Shown one piece after another: positions 11,498-24,028 of a DNA stretch of 64,000 bases. Position numbers and translations under genes: made by a program. Every line of letters begins with the position of its first letter. Within the stretch, counting starts at the first letter, position 1. This DNA comes from Glebionis coronaria (taxonomy: Eukaryota > Streptophyta > Magnoliopsida > Asterales > Asteraceae): the NCBI GenBank assembly GCA_025667525.1, contig CM046880.1, positions 595,361,895 to 595,425,894 on the forward strand. Direction: 5' to 3'. Under the pieces are notes generated by a model. It saw only the letters and a program-made list of their open reading frames with translations, made no database searches and had not been told where the DNA came from.

Positions 11498-12530
11498 CGA
11501 CATACAATATTATCCCAAACAAACTTTTTTAACTGCTTACCCGTGATTGTTGCCACTGCCTTGGCTTTAATCCATCGGGTGAAATAGTCCATGGCAACAG
11601 TTAAGAATTTTACACCTCTAGTCGCCACCGGGAATGGGCACGTGATATCAATTCCCCACATGGAGAATGGCCATGGGATGTAATAGGTGTCAACTCTTGT
11701 TGTGGATGACGTGGCACAGGCCGGTGCACTTGACAATCATTACATTTGAGTATTAGGTCTCGTGCATCCTTGTGCATGGTTTGCCAATTGTATCCAGTCC
11801 GTAAAGCTCTTGCGACGACTGATCTTGGGCCTGCATGCATGCTGCACGACCCTTCATGAATTTCACTAATCACGTAGCTTGCTTGCTTGCTTTGTTCTGA
11901 CGCACTGCAACCAGGGTTGCAAGAATGACCTCTTGTATAGAATTCCATCACGGAACTCAAAACCATGCGCTTTTCACCGGATATGGCGTGCTTCAACCTC
12001 ATCATCCAGGAGTGTTTCATTTGCCAAGTATTCGATGACTGGGGTCATCCACGTAGGTCCCTCCTCCTCGACTATTGACAGAACTTCTTCTCTTGCAGTT
12101 GATTTATCCTTGAGTATTTCCACCAAAACTTGTTTAGACAAGTGAGCAATGCTAGTGGACGCGATCTTGCTCAGGGTGTCCACCTTCTTATTCTCACCCC
12201 TAGGCACTTGCTTTATGGTGAACTTGGTTAATCCTCCAATGAGAGACTTTACCTTCTCGAGGTATTGTCTCATGTTTTCCTCCTTGGCCTCATATTCCCC
12301 GATGATGTGGTTCGTGAGTCGGCGTATGCCTCCGGGTTTCGTACTCCCATCCGCGCAACTATTCTTAAGCCCGCGATCAGTGCTTCGTACTCAGCTTCAT
12401 TTGTTGCTATAAATTCGAATCGTAAGGCAAAAGTAAACTCCATACCTTACGGGTTGGTGAGTATAAGGCCTGTGCCAGATCCATCTGTGCACGAAGATCC
12501 GTGTTGATCCCTTTGTTTGGATCTTTATTT
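11498..12530 (-). pseudogene. Tat/Athila-lineage Ty3 remnant: second RNase H and start of integrase
   Basis: On the minus strand from about 12530 downward: an RNase H of the type following RT in Tat elements (SCTDGSGTGLILTNP, then FATNEAEYEAL-like text with one in-frame TAA after TNP), a frameshifted middle, MRQYLEKVKSLIGGLTKF (from 12273), then the integrase zinc-binding part (SEIHEG, CSMHAG, CNDCQVHRP) and the first catalytic block (WGIDITCPFP, VAMDYFTRW) ending near 11498. At least two frame changes are needed to read it. It is joined on the left to T1 pol and on the right to the copia 3' LTR, so copia probably inserted into this remnant. Only about 1 kb of a 10-kb-class element remains. 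Confidence 0.75.
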
Positions 12531-13006
12531 TGTTAAGAACTAGTATAGTAGTTTGTAATCAAACTAAAACACTTTGAGAACTCTTACTCACACTAAATAA
12601 GTTATGCGAAATCTAACTTATAAAGCACAGAAGAACAGAATTACTTTTAACTATTTGATTCTCTTATTAATCGACTTGAATGAGGTACATGAATGACATT
12701 GTACCTATGTTCCTTTTATAGAGTAAGGAACCCGAGAAACCTTAGAATATTCTATAAATATAACTATATCGCAGACGTTATATTATCAATATTCTAACTA
12801 TTTAAGTATATCACATAAGATATACTCTTACTTAACTATGACATATCTTATACAAAGATATATTCGTCCTAATCAATATAGCAGTACTTACTTTATAAGT
12901 AGCAGTACTTACTATGTACCGCGTTAACACTAACGGTACTTGCATAATACTAACTGTACTTAAATTACACTGACGGTACTTAACACTTAACATATAATTC
13001 CCAACA
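12531..13006 (-). repeat. 3' LTR of copia element C1 (476 bp)
   Basis: On the minus strand it begins TGTTGGGAATTATATG at 13006 and ends GTTCTTAACA at 12531, giving matching TGTT/AACA termini. It contains a TATA box (TATAAAAG) at 12713-12720 and eight GTAC tetramers, six of them within 12894-12979. There is no partner LTR in the window, so target-site duplication cannot be checked. Confidence 0.75.
12894..12979. promoter_or_regulatory. Cluster of six GTAC motifs in the C1 LTR
   Basis: GTAC occurs at 12894, 12905, 12916, 12936, 12956 and 12976, often as CGGTACTT or CAGTACTT, upstream of the TATA box in the sense of transcription. GTAC is the core bound by plant SPL (SBP-box) factors; that it acts here is inference. 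Chance expectation is about one per 256 bases. Confidence 0.35.
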
Positions 13007-13423
13007 ATCTTAACTTGTTGTCTTTTTGTTTCTCTTGTACTGGATGTATTTAAAATACATGTATTTAGTCTTTCCTTCATCCTTGGATTGAACTTGGTAG
13101 TTTGTATTTGTATCCAACTGAATGTAGCCAAACACTTCAATGTAGATCTTCTTCTGATAAGATAATCTTCAAACATCATGAATATCATCTTTGTCTTCAA
13201 ACTATGATCTTCTTTGTGTCTTCTAAACATTCATTTCATCATTGCAGCATCAGTAATTGTCTTCTTGAGTTAAATCTGTGAACTCTGAATCATGAACTTC
13301 AGTCTTGATTTGATGAGACAAAACCTTCTAAGTATTTTCTTCTTTGAATACTTTTCTGCTTGCAATCTTCATACCTGAAATAAAACAGTTAACAACAAAA
13401 ACCAATCTGTATTGGCTTCATGA

Positions 13424-13770
13424 TTTTTAGCAAATCACCAGCTATCAACGGATTTGATAAATTCTTTACCATTTAGTCGTACACTCTGGAATAGCCAATA
13501 CTTTATTCATATAGAATAAGGTATACTGATAACCTTACAATTTTTGGTAAATTATCAACCATTAACAGATTTCATGAAGTCTTTACCTAGTACTGTTTGT
13601 CTAGGACTAGCCAACTCTTTGTCTCGAAACTAGGTTAGTTAGAACCATATAGTTTTTAGCAAACTATCAGCTTTCAACGGATTTGATAAGTCTTTACCAC
13701 AAACCATTTGCGTATGGACTAGCCAGTTCTTATGTGTGTTAGACATGGTGAACTGAGAACCATTTGTGAA
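13424..13770 (-). repeat. Three tandem repeats of about 115 bp between the extra ORF and the 3' LTR of C1
   Basis: Three diverged units begin near 13424, 13541 and 13653. Each has a 'tttt-gcaaa-tatcarc' start, an 'aacggatttgataa' middle, 'tctttacc', and ends in 'ctagccaa' or 'atagccaa'. They are non-coding and sit just upstream of the LTR on the minus strand, in a place where Sirevirus-like elements are known to hold repeated motifs. Confidence 0.6.
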
Positions 13771-13803
13771 GTGTGATTGAAAGTCAAACACTTAAGGCTC
13801 TTT

Positions 13804-16800
13804 CTAAGCTTCTTCCTCATCTTCCAAATCCTTGATTTATTGTTTAACCATTCTGATCAACTCCAAAGCATCAAAAAATTCTTTTGTAACTTCCAATTGT
13901 TTTTCTAACATTCTTTCCAAAAATCTTCTTTTGAATGGGTAAGTCTTCTCTTGCAGCATATAGTATGTAACATCATCTATATCCAAAATATGCAATCCAC
14001 ATGACCTATAATATCTTCAGTAACTAGGAACCTGATTCTCTAATACCTTCAACATTTCTTGATCACAGTTGTGTGGCTCATACATAAAGAGAAATTCCCT
14101 ATATAATAGTGATACTTCAGTTTTACCTGCACTGGCTTCTTGAACTAACCTGAAAAGATCCTGAATATCTTGTCTGTCAAGAATGTGAAGAATATCCTCC
14201 AAAAGTCTGAATATCCTTGTTGCCATCAGTTCTTTGAATTCTATGAGCTTCAAGTCCTTGATCCATGGAGTAAATCCATCTAGCAATAGACGATCTCTTT
14301 CCAAAAATCTATGTATCAATACATTGATCTTCAAATTTTACAATCTTCAAGTACTTCTTCAAGCTCTCATCATCATCACTATCTTCTGCTGTTGATTTAG
14401 CCCTCTTGGCTTTCTTCTTTGTCTTTGTTGACCTTTTCCTTTTAACACCCTTGGAGGTTCCCTCAAGTTCTGTTGAACCCTCTTCTAAGTTTGTATGTAC
14501 CGTCTCTTCAATATGTACTGTTGACTGTGTATGTACTGCTTGTATATTTTCAGTCTGAGCAATATCTTGAGCTTCAATTCCTTCATTCATTCTTTGAGCA
14601 GTCTCTTCCTCCCTTAAACTTACCTTCTCCTTTATATTCTTCCTCACATAAGTGGTCTTGATAGGTGGAGATGTATTTGTAGGTTCAGCAGTACTTGGAT
14701 CAATTCTAGGAGTACTTCCAAATTGCCTTTGTTGTTGCAGATTTCTTCTATGTCTTTCAAAAGCTATTCTATTTGCTTCAGATCCAATCTCAACAAAATT
14801 CAATTCAGTTCTCTTATTTTGCTCATACAAAGTCTTGATTTCTTCAAAAAAATTATTGACCAGCTGAGTATGAGTAAAACCCTTAACTCTCTTAATAAAA
14901 TTCATCATTTGATTCCTAATCTGCATAGTAGTTGGAGGCTTAATCTTTTCTCTTCTTCTCTTTTCAGCAAAGAATCTTTGTTGCTCCCTTACCAGATCAT
15001 CAATCAACTTTGATTTCTCTTCTTCATCATAAGCATCTCTCTCTTTAGTTATCAATGAGTCTGCAAGAAGCTCACTTGCATGTAATTCAGCTTGAATCCT
15101 ATCATACTCTTGTATGTTCCCTTCTTGCTGTATTCTCTTAGCTTCTAGCAACTGCTGCTTTGCTGCAAGTTCTTCTTGTAATTCATCTTCACAAATTTGT
15201 GCTTGCACTCTGAAAGCATATTCCTCATCATGGTCCAATTGATTAAATCTGTACATGACTTTGCTTATATCATCATCTGAATAACTTGCATTTTCAAATT
15301 CTTATAATATTTTCTTCTTCCCCTTATCCTTTGGATTAACATTAGGTAGCTTCTTCTTCAGCTTGGAAGGTCTTTCCTCATCAGCTTGCTGTTGAATAAC
15401 TATACCTTTAGTAGGGTGTGAAGCTTGAACTTTCTTACCTTGAATTTGATTCATTTTGGCAAGAACTTCTTCTTGTGTCTTTTTATTTGCCTCTGCTTGT
15501 TTAGTCTTCTCAACTGAATTCTTCTTTCTTAAGTCAAGTAGTAATTGGGCTAAAGTCTCCTCCTCTCCAAAAGGCCTTCGACTTCCTAGTGAAGGATGAT
15601 CACCAACGGTACTTACAATAGGCAGTTGCCTTAGCAGTACTTGGGTCTTCAATAATGTCAGCAGTACTTGCAGTCGGCTTAGTTGGCTTAGCAGTACTTG
15701 GATCTTAAAAAATGTTGATTTCACCAATATTAGACACACTTGTTTCTTCAATCACTTGTGTATCCCCAGATACTCTTTCTTCCATGGAAGCTATCATTTC
15801 AACTTGCACCTCTTCAGTCTTGTCTGATCTATTGCTCATTCTTGATCTAGACATTATTTGCAAAGTCTGTTTCCTTTGAAACAATACTTGTCTTTGTGGT
15901 GGTGGAGTTGAAGATATAGGAAACTAAATGTTAATTTCCTCAAACTTCTCATAGAAAGTACTCCAATTCACTTGAAGTGGTGATTGAGGTGTTGGTGTTG
16001 GCTGAGTTACCATCATCTCTTCAACTTGTGGCTCCTCATGAGTAGGCTGTGGTTCTTCCTGTTGAATCTCCATATTTGAAGGTCCATCCACACCAGTCTC
16101 TAAACCAGTTCCATCTTCATAAGTCCCCATGACATCTTCATCCAACTCAAAATTGATGTCATTTCCAGAGATCCTTGTTTGATTATCAGAAGAAGGTGGT
16201 TGTTCTTCATAATTTCTCCCCTGTTTGGTTGCATTTAGTTGCCTTTTCTTATGGTTCCTGAATCTTTGCTTCTTGAGTGCAGCCTTCTGAATAGATCTAT
16301 GTTGCCTCATCCAAGGTGATACTTTGTTCCTCAACTTGATTAGGCTAGCTTCCAATTCAGCAATTTTCTTGTCTTGAACAAGCTTTTCTTTCTGCAACAC
16401 ATGTACCTGTTGGGACAAACTAGTACACAAAGCAGTTAAATTTGCAACATCCACCACCTCTGGTGCTTGTGCTTGTGGGGAACCACTAGCAGCAATAGAA
16501 GCAGCAGGTGTGTGGACCATCTCATCATTGTTTGGTGGAGCACCAACATTGTGAGAAGAAGATTGTGAATCTTCTAGGAAATGGGAACTCTGGTGAAAAG
16601 GAGTTTGCTGAAAAGCACTAGCATTGCTAGGTTCCTTACCTTCTTGATTGGCAGGTTAGGCTAACATATGAGCAAACAATGGTGTAACTATTCCTGTAAA
16701 GGCATTGCCTTGTTTGGTCAAGAAAGTAAAGGTTCTCTTTGTGAATGTAGGAACATCCCATGTATCAGTTAACTCTGGTAGGTTAGATATTTGGTTACTA

Positions 16801-17404
16801 ACTAAAGTCTGAATGAATCTAGGATACATCAAAAACTTTTTAGTTCCTTCCAAATTCCTAGTCATGCCTTCAAAAATTAATCTTGAAAAATTAAAAACTC
16901 TGTTATTTGCTAGACAAATACCAGCTGATGCCAATGCAGCAGGAATTTGATCAAAAGATGTACTTTTAGAGCTTAAATAGTGAATAATAGCATGAAAAAG
17001 CAATTTCCATTGAGCAGAAAATAAAGCTTTATAGAAAGTAAGACTTCCCTACCACCTCCATAGCCCATGGCTGCAAGGCCATCATGAATATCTGTATTAT
17101 TAAGCATACTAAGTCCATTTTCATCATTTAATCTCAAACTTGCCCTTAGCAGTACCTCAGTTACATATACATTTCTATGATTCACCCTAGCCTTAAGGCA
17201 AGGTTGATTAAACCAAGTACCTAACACAGCAGTATTCCAAAATTGTTCAACAATGGAAATAGAGACAACTGGACTTACAGTAAGTGCAAAACGAACATGA
17301 CTTCGAGATAAGAAACCAAGAATCTCATGGAAACCAAGAGAGTCATCATTCATAGCAAGATTCGCAACCAAATTATGCTTAGAGATCACATGTAAAGCAA
17401 CCAT
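13804..17404 (-). pseudogene. 3' extra ORF of copia C1 (envelope-like position), broken
   Basis: It starts MVALHVISKHNLVANL at 17404. The first part has SLGFHEILGFL, VEQFWNTAV and SKSTSFDQIPAALAS, a pattern I know from an additional ORF in Asteraceae copia elements that databases often misname (for example 'synaptobrevin, longin-like'). A Pro/Gln-rich linker and a coiled coil follow (VHVLQKEKLVQDKKIAEL near 16400), then repeated STA-containing peptides, a long charged helix (near 15230-14980), the block PPTTMQIRNQMMNFIKRVKG, a basic KRKRSTKTKKKAKR patch near 14430, and a C-terminal block ending YMLQEKTYP and FFDALELIRM near 13950-13830. At least three frameshifts (near 17040, 15650 and 14330) and several stops break it. 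The role is unknown; an envelope-like function is only suggested by position. No clear membrane segment is seen. Confidence 0.7.
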
Positions 17405-17802
17405 TAGTATTTTTGATGATCGAAAAATTAGAGAGAAGGTTATAGAATCAAGAGATGAAAAAATAAAAGATTAGGTGAATCAATTGTAATTGGAGTAAGT
17501 ATTTAAGTAAATAACAAACCCAAGCGCGAAGAAACCGCCAAATTTACAAAAGAGACCCTTAACGGTACAACGCACATGTAGCGGTACATGGAACATAAGC
17601 GGTACTTGAATTTGTGCTAGTGGTACTTAGAGTTATAACGGTACCTCACAATCTTGACCAGTTCATGCTTTCCACTATCATTGTAACCTCTTTTATCTTT
17701 TCCTATTAACCTGCAATTACATCAAAAACACAAAACATAGACTATATAATAAAAATTATAAAAATTTGTACAGCTATTACCTCCCCTCAACATATGAGCA
17801 GT
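17405..17802 (-). promoter_or_regulatory. Spacer between C1 pol and extra ORF: internal purine tract, intron-like gap and GTAC cluster
   Basis: Reading on the minus strand, pol ends at 17803 and is followed by a purine tract TTGAGGGGAGG (17780-17790). A 70-base intron-like gap (GGAG/GTAATAG at 17780 to TAATTGCAG at 17711) comes next, then five GTAC motifs at 17565, 17584, 17602, 17623 and 17641, then an AT-rich leader to the ATG at 17404. The GTAC cluster repeats the one in the LTR. This could be a private promoter or splice region for the extra ORF; that is inference. Confidence 0.35.
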
Positions 17803-20800
17803 TTATTGGTTGAGCATACAAATGTGTGTCACCAAGAATTCAAATCTCTTTGCATCAAATGCCTTGGTCAACAAATCAGCTACATTGTTGTCTATATGAA
17901 TCTTCAAGACTTGAATAAGCTTCTTGTCATAAGCATCTCTTATAAAGTGATGTCTTATTTTAATATGCTTGGTCTTGGAGTGAAATACTGGATTCTTGAC
18001 AATGCATATAGTACTTTCATTATTAATGTAAATCTTGGTGTTCATGAAGTTAAACCCATAATCTAACAATTGATTTTGAATCCAAAGTACTTGTCCACAG
18101 CAATGAGCAACAGCTACATATTCAGCTTCAGTTGTAGAAGTAGCAACAATGGCTTGCTTCTTACACTGCCATGATATGAGTCTTCTGCCTAGGAATTGAC
18201 AACCTCTTGTTGTGGATTTCCTATCATAATTGGCTCTAGCATAATCACTGTCTGAGTAAGCTTCCAATTCAAAGGTGGAATCTCTAGGATACCATAATCC
18301 TAAATTGGGTTGACTTTTAAGATACTTAAAAATCTTCTTCATAACATGTAGATGTGAGACCTTTAGATGAACTTGGAACCTTGAACAGGCACACACAGCA
18401 AACATAATATATGGCCTTGAAGCAGTAAGATACATCAATGAACCAATCATTGATCTGTATAGATGAAAATCAACATTTTCTCCATGTTCATCTTTTGATA
18501 GAGACTTCTTGGCTTCAAAAGGTGTGCTTGTACTCCTTGTATCCATACATGAAAATTTCTTCAAGATTTCAGCAACATATTTATCTTGGTTGATAAATAT
18601 TGCATCTTTCCTTTTGTTTGACTTGTAGTCCTAAAAAGAAAGTTAGTTCTCCCATAGAACTCATCTGAAATCTTCCTTTCATCAAAGCCTCAAACTCTTT
18701 ACACCATGTCTTCTTGGTAGAACCAAAAATGATGTCATCAACATAGACTTGAACTAGAATGATATCCTTAGCATTTTTCTTGATGAACAGAGTTTTGTCA
18801 AGGTTCCTCTCCGATATCTATGCTCTAGCAGAAAATTGGATAAAGTTGCATACCAGGCTCTTGGAGCTTGATGCAGACCATAAAGTGCTTTTATAACCTT
18901 GTAGACTCTATTCGGAAATTTAGGATCTACAAAACTTGGAGGTTGTGAGACATATACCTCCTTTGAAATAGTACCATATAGAAAGGCACTTTTCACATCC
19001 ATTTGATAGACTATAAAACCCATATATGATGCAAAGGCCAAAAATAACCTAATGGCTTCTATCATTGCCACAGGTGCAAAAACCTCATCATAGTCTATCC
19101 CTTCTTCCTGTATATAGCCTTGAGCAACAAGTCTTGCCTTGTTCCTTACAACAACTCCTCTTTCATCCTTCTTGTTCCTGAAAACGCATCTAGTACCAAT
19201 TACTCTCTTACCTGAGGGAAGATTCACAAGAATCCAAACTTTTTATAGCTCAAACTGTGTTAATTCTTCTTGCATGGCATCTACCCAACTTTCTTCATCA
19301 AGAGCCTAAGAAATGTTTTTGGGCTCTACTTGTGATAAGAAAAAGGCAAACAAACAAAGCTGAGTATCTTTATGATTTGTTCTCTGCTGTTGTTTGACAT
19401 AACTCACAAGTGCATAAGTTTCAATATTGTTTTGAAGTTGTCTTCTAGTTTGTACAGCAGATTTGGGATCTCCAATGATCAGTGTAGTAGGATGGTTGTT
19501 GTTGACTTTATGAGTGGGAATAGAACTGATTGGAATTTTTGTTTCCAAATTGTTGAAATCAGTTACTGCACCCTGCTCATCATAGGAAGCTTTGGAGAAG
19601 ATTCCTTCAACTAGACTATCATAAAAGTCTTCTTCGTCCATAGCTTATAAAATCTCTTCTAGTGAGTCGACGGATTTAGCATATTTTAACTCAGTACTTG
19701 CAGATGAAGTACCTCTAGGTGTAGTATGTACTGCTGAGTGTTGTGACTCAAAATATTCTTCTCCTGAATGTTGATTAGCATATGTAGCATTCCTTTCTTG
19801 ATCTTGAAGCCTTTGAAGCTCTTGGGAGGCTTGATCATCTTTTGATGACATGGTTTGCTTTTTGGGAGTAGCAGACATGAGAGTAACAATAGGCATATTG
19901 GGCACATAGATATGAACATCATCATCTGATGAAGAAACATCTTCTTGAGTACCTGCATTAGTTGCACTTGACTCCTCACCTGCATTGTTAGTTTGACAAT
20001 CCTTTTGCAAAGAATAGTAATCCATGGAGTTAGTTAGATAATCTAAATCAAACATCCAAGCATAACCTATTCCTGGGACATTGGGTTTGTTTTCTAAGAA
20101 ATTAACATGGGCATTTTCTTCAACCTTTTTAGATGCCAAATTATAAATCCTATATGCTTTACTTTGCACTGAATATCCTACAAGATATCCTGGATCAGAC
20201 TTTCCATCAAACTTTCCCAAATAATCAAGAGTATTTAGTATAGACACATGACACCTAAAAGGTCTTAAATGACTTATGGTAGGCTTCACACCAGTCAAAA
20301 GTTCAAAAGGTGTTTTGTTTTGAGGCTTGGTCACTAAGACTTTATTTAACACATAACATGCAGTGTTGATTGCTTCTTCCCAAAAGGTATTTGACAAAAG
20401 AGAATCAGCCAGCATAGTTCTAGTAGCCTCAATCAGTGTCCTATTCTTCCTTTCAGCTACTCCATTTTGTTGTGGAGTCCTAGGATTACTAAATTGTCTC
20501 TTAATTCCTTTAGACCTACGGAATTCATAAAATTCAGCATTCTTGAATTTTGTCCCATTATCAGTCCAAATGATTAAAACCTTTTTAGTGAACTGTTTTT
20601 CAACTAAAGTGATAAAATCCTTAAGTAAATCATTTGTTTCACTTTTAAGAGCTAAAAGGAAAACCCAACTGAATTTACTATAATCATCAGTTAAGACTAG
20701 ACAAAAGGTCTTATGACTAATGCTTCTTATAGAAACTGGACCAAACAAATCCATATGCAAAAGTTGCAATGGTTTTGTCACAGTGTTGACAGTCTTGGTC

Positions 20801-21375
20801 TTACAAGAGGCTTTATGTTGTTTACCTTTTTTACAGGCAGCACATGTGAAATCGTTTTGAAAAGATTTGTTAGGTAAAACTCTAACCAAATTCCTATTCA
20901 CTAATCTATTAAGATTCTTGAAATTCACATGACCTAACCTTCTATGCCATAAATTAGACTCATCAAAAGAAGCCTTAGCTAGCAAACATGTAATACCACC
21001 TGTTGAAGTAATAGTATGAAGATTAAAGGTGTACATATTTTCTTTCTTGGGTACTTTTAGCAGTACTTGAGATTCCTTAGGCATCTCAAAGTCTTTATAC
21101 AGCACCAAGCAGTCTTTGTTTGTGAGCAGCACCTTGTTCTTCTTATCACACATTTGTGATACAGGAAAGAGATTAAACTCATTCAATTGCTTCACAAAGA
21201 ACACATCTTCAAATTCTAACTTCACTGTGTTGATTTTCCCTTTGCTAGTGATTCTACCTTTGCCACCTCCAAAGGCTATTGGTCCTCCTCTGAATTCTTC
21301 AAATTCAGCAAGAAAATCTTTGTTTCCTGTCATGTGTCTTGAGCATCCACTATCTACTATACCTTTATCCTTCAA
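17803..21375 (-). pseudogene. pol of copia C1: protease, integrase, reverse transcriptase, RNase H
   Basis: Protease: VDSGCSRHMTG at the start, the copia form of the active site. Pre-integrase and integrase: HRRLGHVNFKNL with CAACKKGKQH (zinc-binding), then MDLFGPVS, WTDNGTKFKN and QNGVAERKNRTLIE supplying the three acidic catalytic residues. [20 protein letters not shown] and [10 protein letters not shown], with the catalytic YVDD at 18733-18744 in a frame shifted by one base near 18815. RNase H: EAYSDSDYA, TTEAEYVAVAHC. Stops at 19645-19647 and 19306-19308, another before KVWILVN, and the shift near 18815 inactivate it. The pol frame differs from the gag frame, and the short gap between them (21376-21467) has a stop and no clean link. 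Confidence 0.9.
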
Positions 21376-21467
21376 TTCATCAATTAGATGCCCCTACACA
21401 CAAATAAAACTCATTAGTTTTTAACAAGGACCCAAGCCACATTTGGCTCGGATCTTGTGGGACCTAC

Positions 21468-24028
21468 TCACTTAAGAGTTTGTTCTGAAGCATTCCCAGT
21501 AATGCTACTTTTGCTCTTATACTTCATGGCTTCAGTTATGTAGTCAAAGACATAGGGTGACTCTATGTGCTCAAACTTCTTTACCTTAAGTACTACTTTA
21601 GCGGTACTTGCTTTAACACATGATTTATCCTTTTTAAGAACCCATATTTGCATTGGTTTGTTATTATCCTTACTTCTAGATGTTTTAGCTTTTTCAACAA
21701 CATTCTTAGAAGTCTTAGAGAACTTTGGTTTGAAAGACTTTAAACCAACAGTACTTAAATTTTGTCTAGCAATACTTGCAGGTCTAGACTTACCGGTACA
21801 TGGTTTACCAGACTTTAAAGGTACTAGTCCTTGCTTCATGAGTACTGCTCTAGGAACAAAACTTTTGGTAGAGTTATTTTTAATCTGATTGGCTACCCTT
21901 GAGTGATCAAACTTAGGTTTGTCATTCTTAAGTTTCTAATTCCTATTAACTTGTGAATTTTTCCCATTACTATTTTTCATGACCCTTTGTGCAGCCTTTT
22001 ATTTCACAATTTTATCTTCATGTAGAGTATAATCTTTGATAAAATGACTTAGAGTACCACAAACATAACATCCTTTTCTTCTCAAAGAAGACCCAAAAGG
22101 TTGTTTTGACTTAACTTTCTCAAAACCTCGCCCACCCCTTTTAGTTTTATTATGTTTTACATTGTTTTCCAATGTCTTTCTAGGAGTTTTTACCTGCTTG
22201 GGAGCAGAACTAGTCTTAGATTCTTCAGAAACAAAGTTGTTCATTAAAGGTGGATAAAAAATGTTTTTGGTCACAACAGTCTTTTCTTGGGACAAAGTAC
22301 TAGAGTTTGAGGTATTTTTAACCTTTGGTTATCCTAACTCTATACTTGTATCATTAATAGGGGGCATGAAAAATTCCTGATAGTGGTGGAGGAACTGCCT
22401 TCATTCCTTCAGCATATCTATCATTTTTAGGTGTATTATCTACCTCACTAGAACTATCAAAATCCCTTTTGATAAGTCCTTGTCAGTTAAAGTTATCCTA
22501 GGTTGGTCCTCAATATATCCTAGGCCTGATTTATCATAATACCCCATTTGTGAATTAATCAATTTTCCCAATCCTTTAGAGGATTTTTGCCAATGTTTAA
22601 TCACTTCCCTTTCATTATAAAGACTGGTTTTTAAAGCTTCATTTTTTGTTGACACTTTTAAAAGTTGTCTTTCAAAAGTTTTAATTTCCACATCTTTTTC
22701 CCTCATTTGAAGAGTTAAAATTCTTATTTTCTCTTCATAGTTTTGTTGAGCCTTATTATACAAAACTATATTTTCTTCTAATTTAACAACACCCTGTTTA
22801 AAAGCATTTAATTATATAGTGCATGTGTTAACCTTTTGATAATGTTCCTCTAGTTCTACTTTTAAGCTATTAAATTTAAGAAGACGGTCTTTAGAACAAG
22901 GATGTACCTCAGTATCTTCATGTGAGAGAGCCATTAAACCAAGCTCTTCTTCTTCTTCATCTTCAGACAAGTTCACCACTCCATCTACAGTTACCAATGC
23001 TTTGGTTCCTTTAGGACTCCTACTGTTTCCTTTTGGAAAACTTTCGGTTATTCTTGGACTGGTTCTATATATGTGCTTGGACTTCTGACTGCTACTCTGA
23101 GCTTTGTCTCTAGAGCATTCTCTTGCAAAGTGTCCATTCCTTCCACAGTTATAGCATTCAACTTTGGACTTGTCATATCCTAATGGCTCATTAGGAATAG
23201 TCATCTTTCTTCCAGTCTTCTTGAAGAACCTATTAGATCTTACTGACACCATAGTAGCTTGCCATTTAAGATCCATCTCTTCAACATCAGCATCATCCAT
23301 TTGGAACAAGTCATTGAGTGTTAATCTTGGCATGTTGTCTTGTCCAACGAAGAATGAGAAGGCATCATTTTCACTAAACAATGGTGAAGACCTTCCATGT
23401 AGATTTTGAGAGACTATTGGACTGCTTTCAATACTTTGTAGGTAAGTACTGCTTGTAAGTCCTCCAGCGGTATTTGTGAAGTATGTACCGCTGCTTGATC
23501 CACTAGCGGTATTATGAAAATAAGTACCGCTGTTTCCATCTGACACAAAAGCCAAGTTAGACTTCGTAGTAGTCGCTGCCTTAGTCACTTCAATGCCTTT
23601 CACATCCATCTCGTATGCTCTAAGATTGTTGTAGAGATGATCAAAAGGAATTGTTTCCAGGTCATCTCTTGTGATGAAGTGCATAGCTATTGCTTTCCAC
23701 TCTGGTGGAACACTTCTTAAGAATTTTAAATTAGCTTCTTCATTAGGAATTACTTGTCCATAAACTGCCAATTGAATAAGCAGCTTACTGAACCTTCCAT
23801 AGCCACCATGTATTCCCTCTATACTGGAAATTGAGAAGTTATCAAATTCTTGCTTAAGAACAATCTTCGTTATCTTGTTAGATTTGTCATCACCCCCAAA
23901 TCTAAGTTTTATAACATCCCACATAGCTTTAGCATCCTTATAATGATGAAAGCTTGGTAAGATGTCTTCTGAAAGAGCCATAGCCAAAGTCGTTCTGGCT
24001 TTTCTCTCTCTGATCTCTGCTTGTACCT
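21468..24028 (-). pseudogene. gag of copia C1, missing its N-terminus
   Basis: The frame enters from the T2 LTR junction at 24028 and reads AEIRERKARTTLAMALSEDI, then KAMWDVIKLRFGG and a UBN2-type gag domain. A first zinc knuckle CYNCGRNGHFAREC lies near 23110-23155. A coiled coil (KIRILTLQMREKDVEIK) follows near 22730-22690. A second knuckle-like block, CYVCGTLSHFIKDY near 22060-22020, has Tyr in place of the last Cys. Between the domain and first knuckle, near 23440-23540, repeated (S)GTYF-NTA peptides are encoded by units rich in GTAC. Stops near 22810, 22438 and 21998 break the frame but do not shift it. The normal first 60-70 residues are absent because T2 inserted here. Confidence 0.85.

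Larger units (their letters stand above)
12531..24028 (-). mobile_element. Long Ty1/copia retrotransposon C1 with a 3' extra ORF, 5' end missing
   Basis: Minus-strand order, from right to left: gag (24028 to 21468), protease-integrase-RT-RNase H (21375 to 17803), a 400-base spacer, an extra ORF (17404 to 13804), tandem repeats, 3' LTR (13006 to 12531). The start of gag is cut by the LTR of Ty3 element T2, and its 5' LTR is not found beyond T2. Gene order with a large coiled-coil ORF after pol recalls the envelope-like ORF of Sireviruses and is a pattern I know from daisy-family copia elements. Many stops and shifts show it is dead. Confidence 0.85.
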
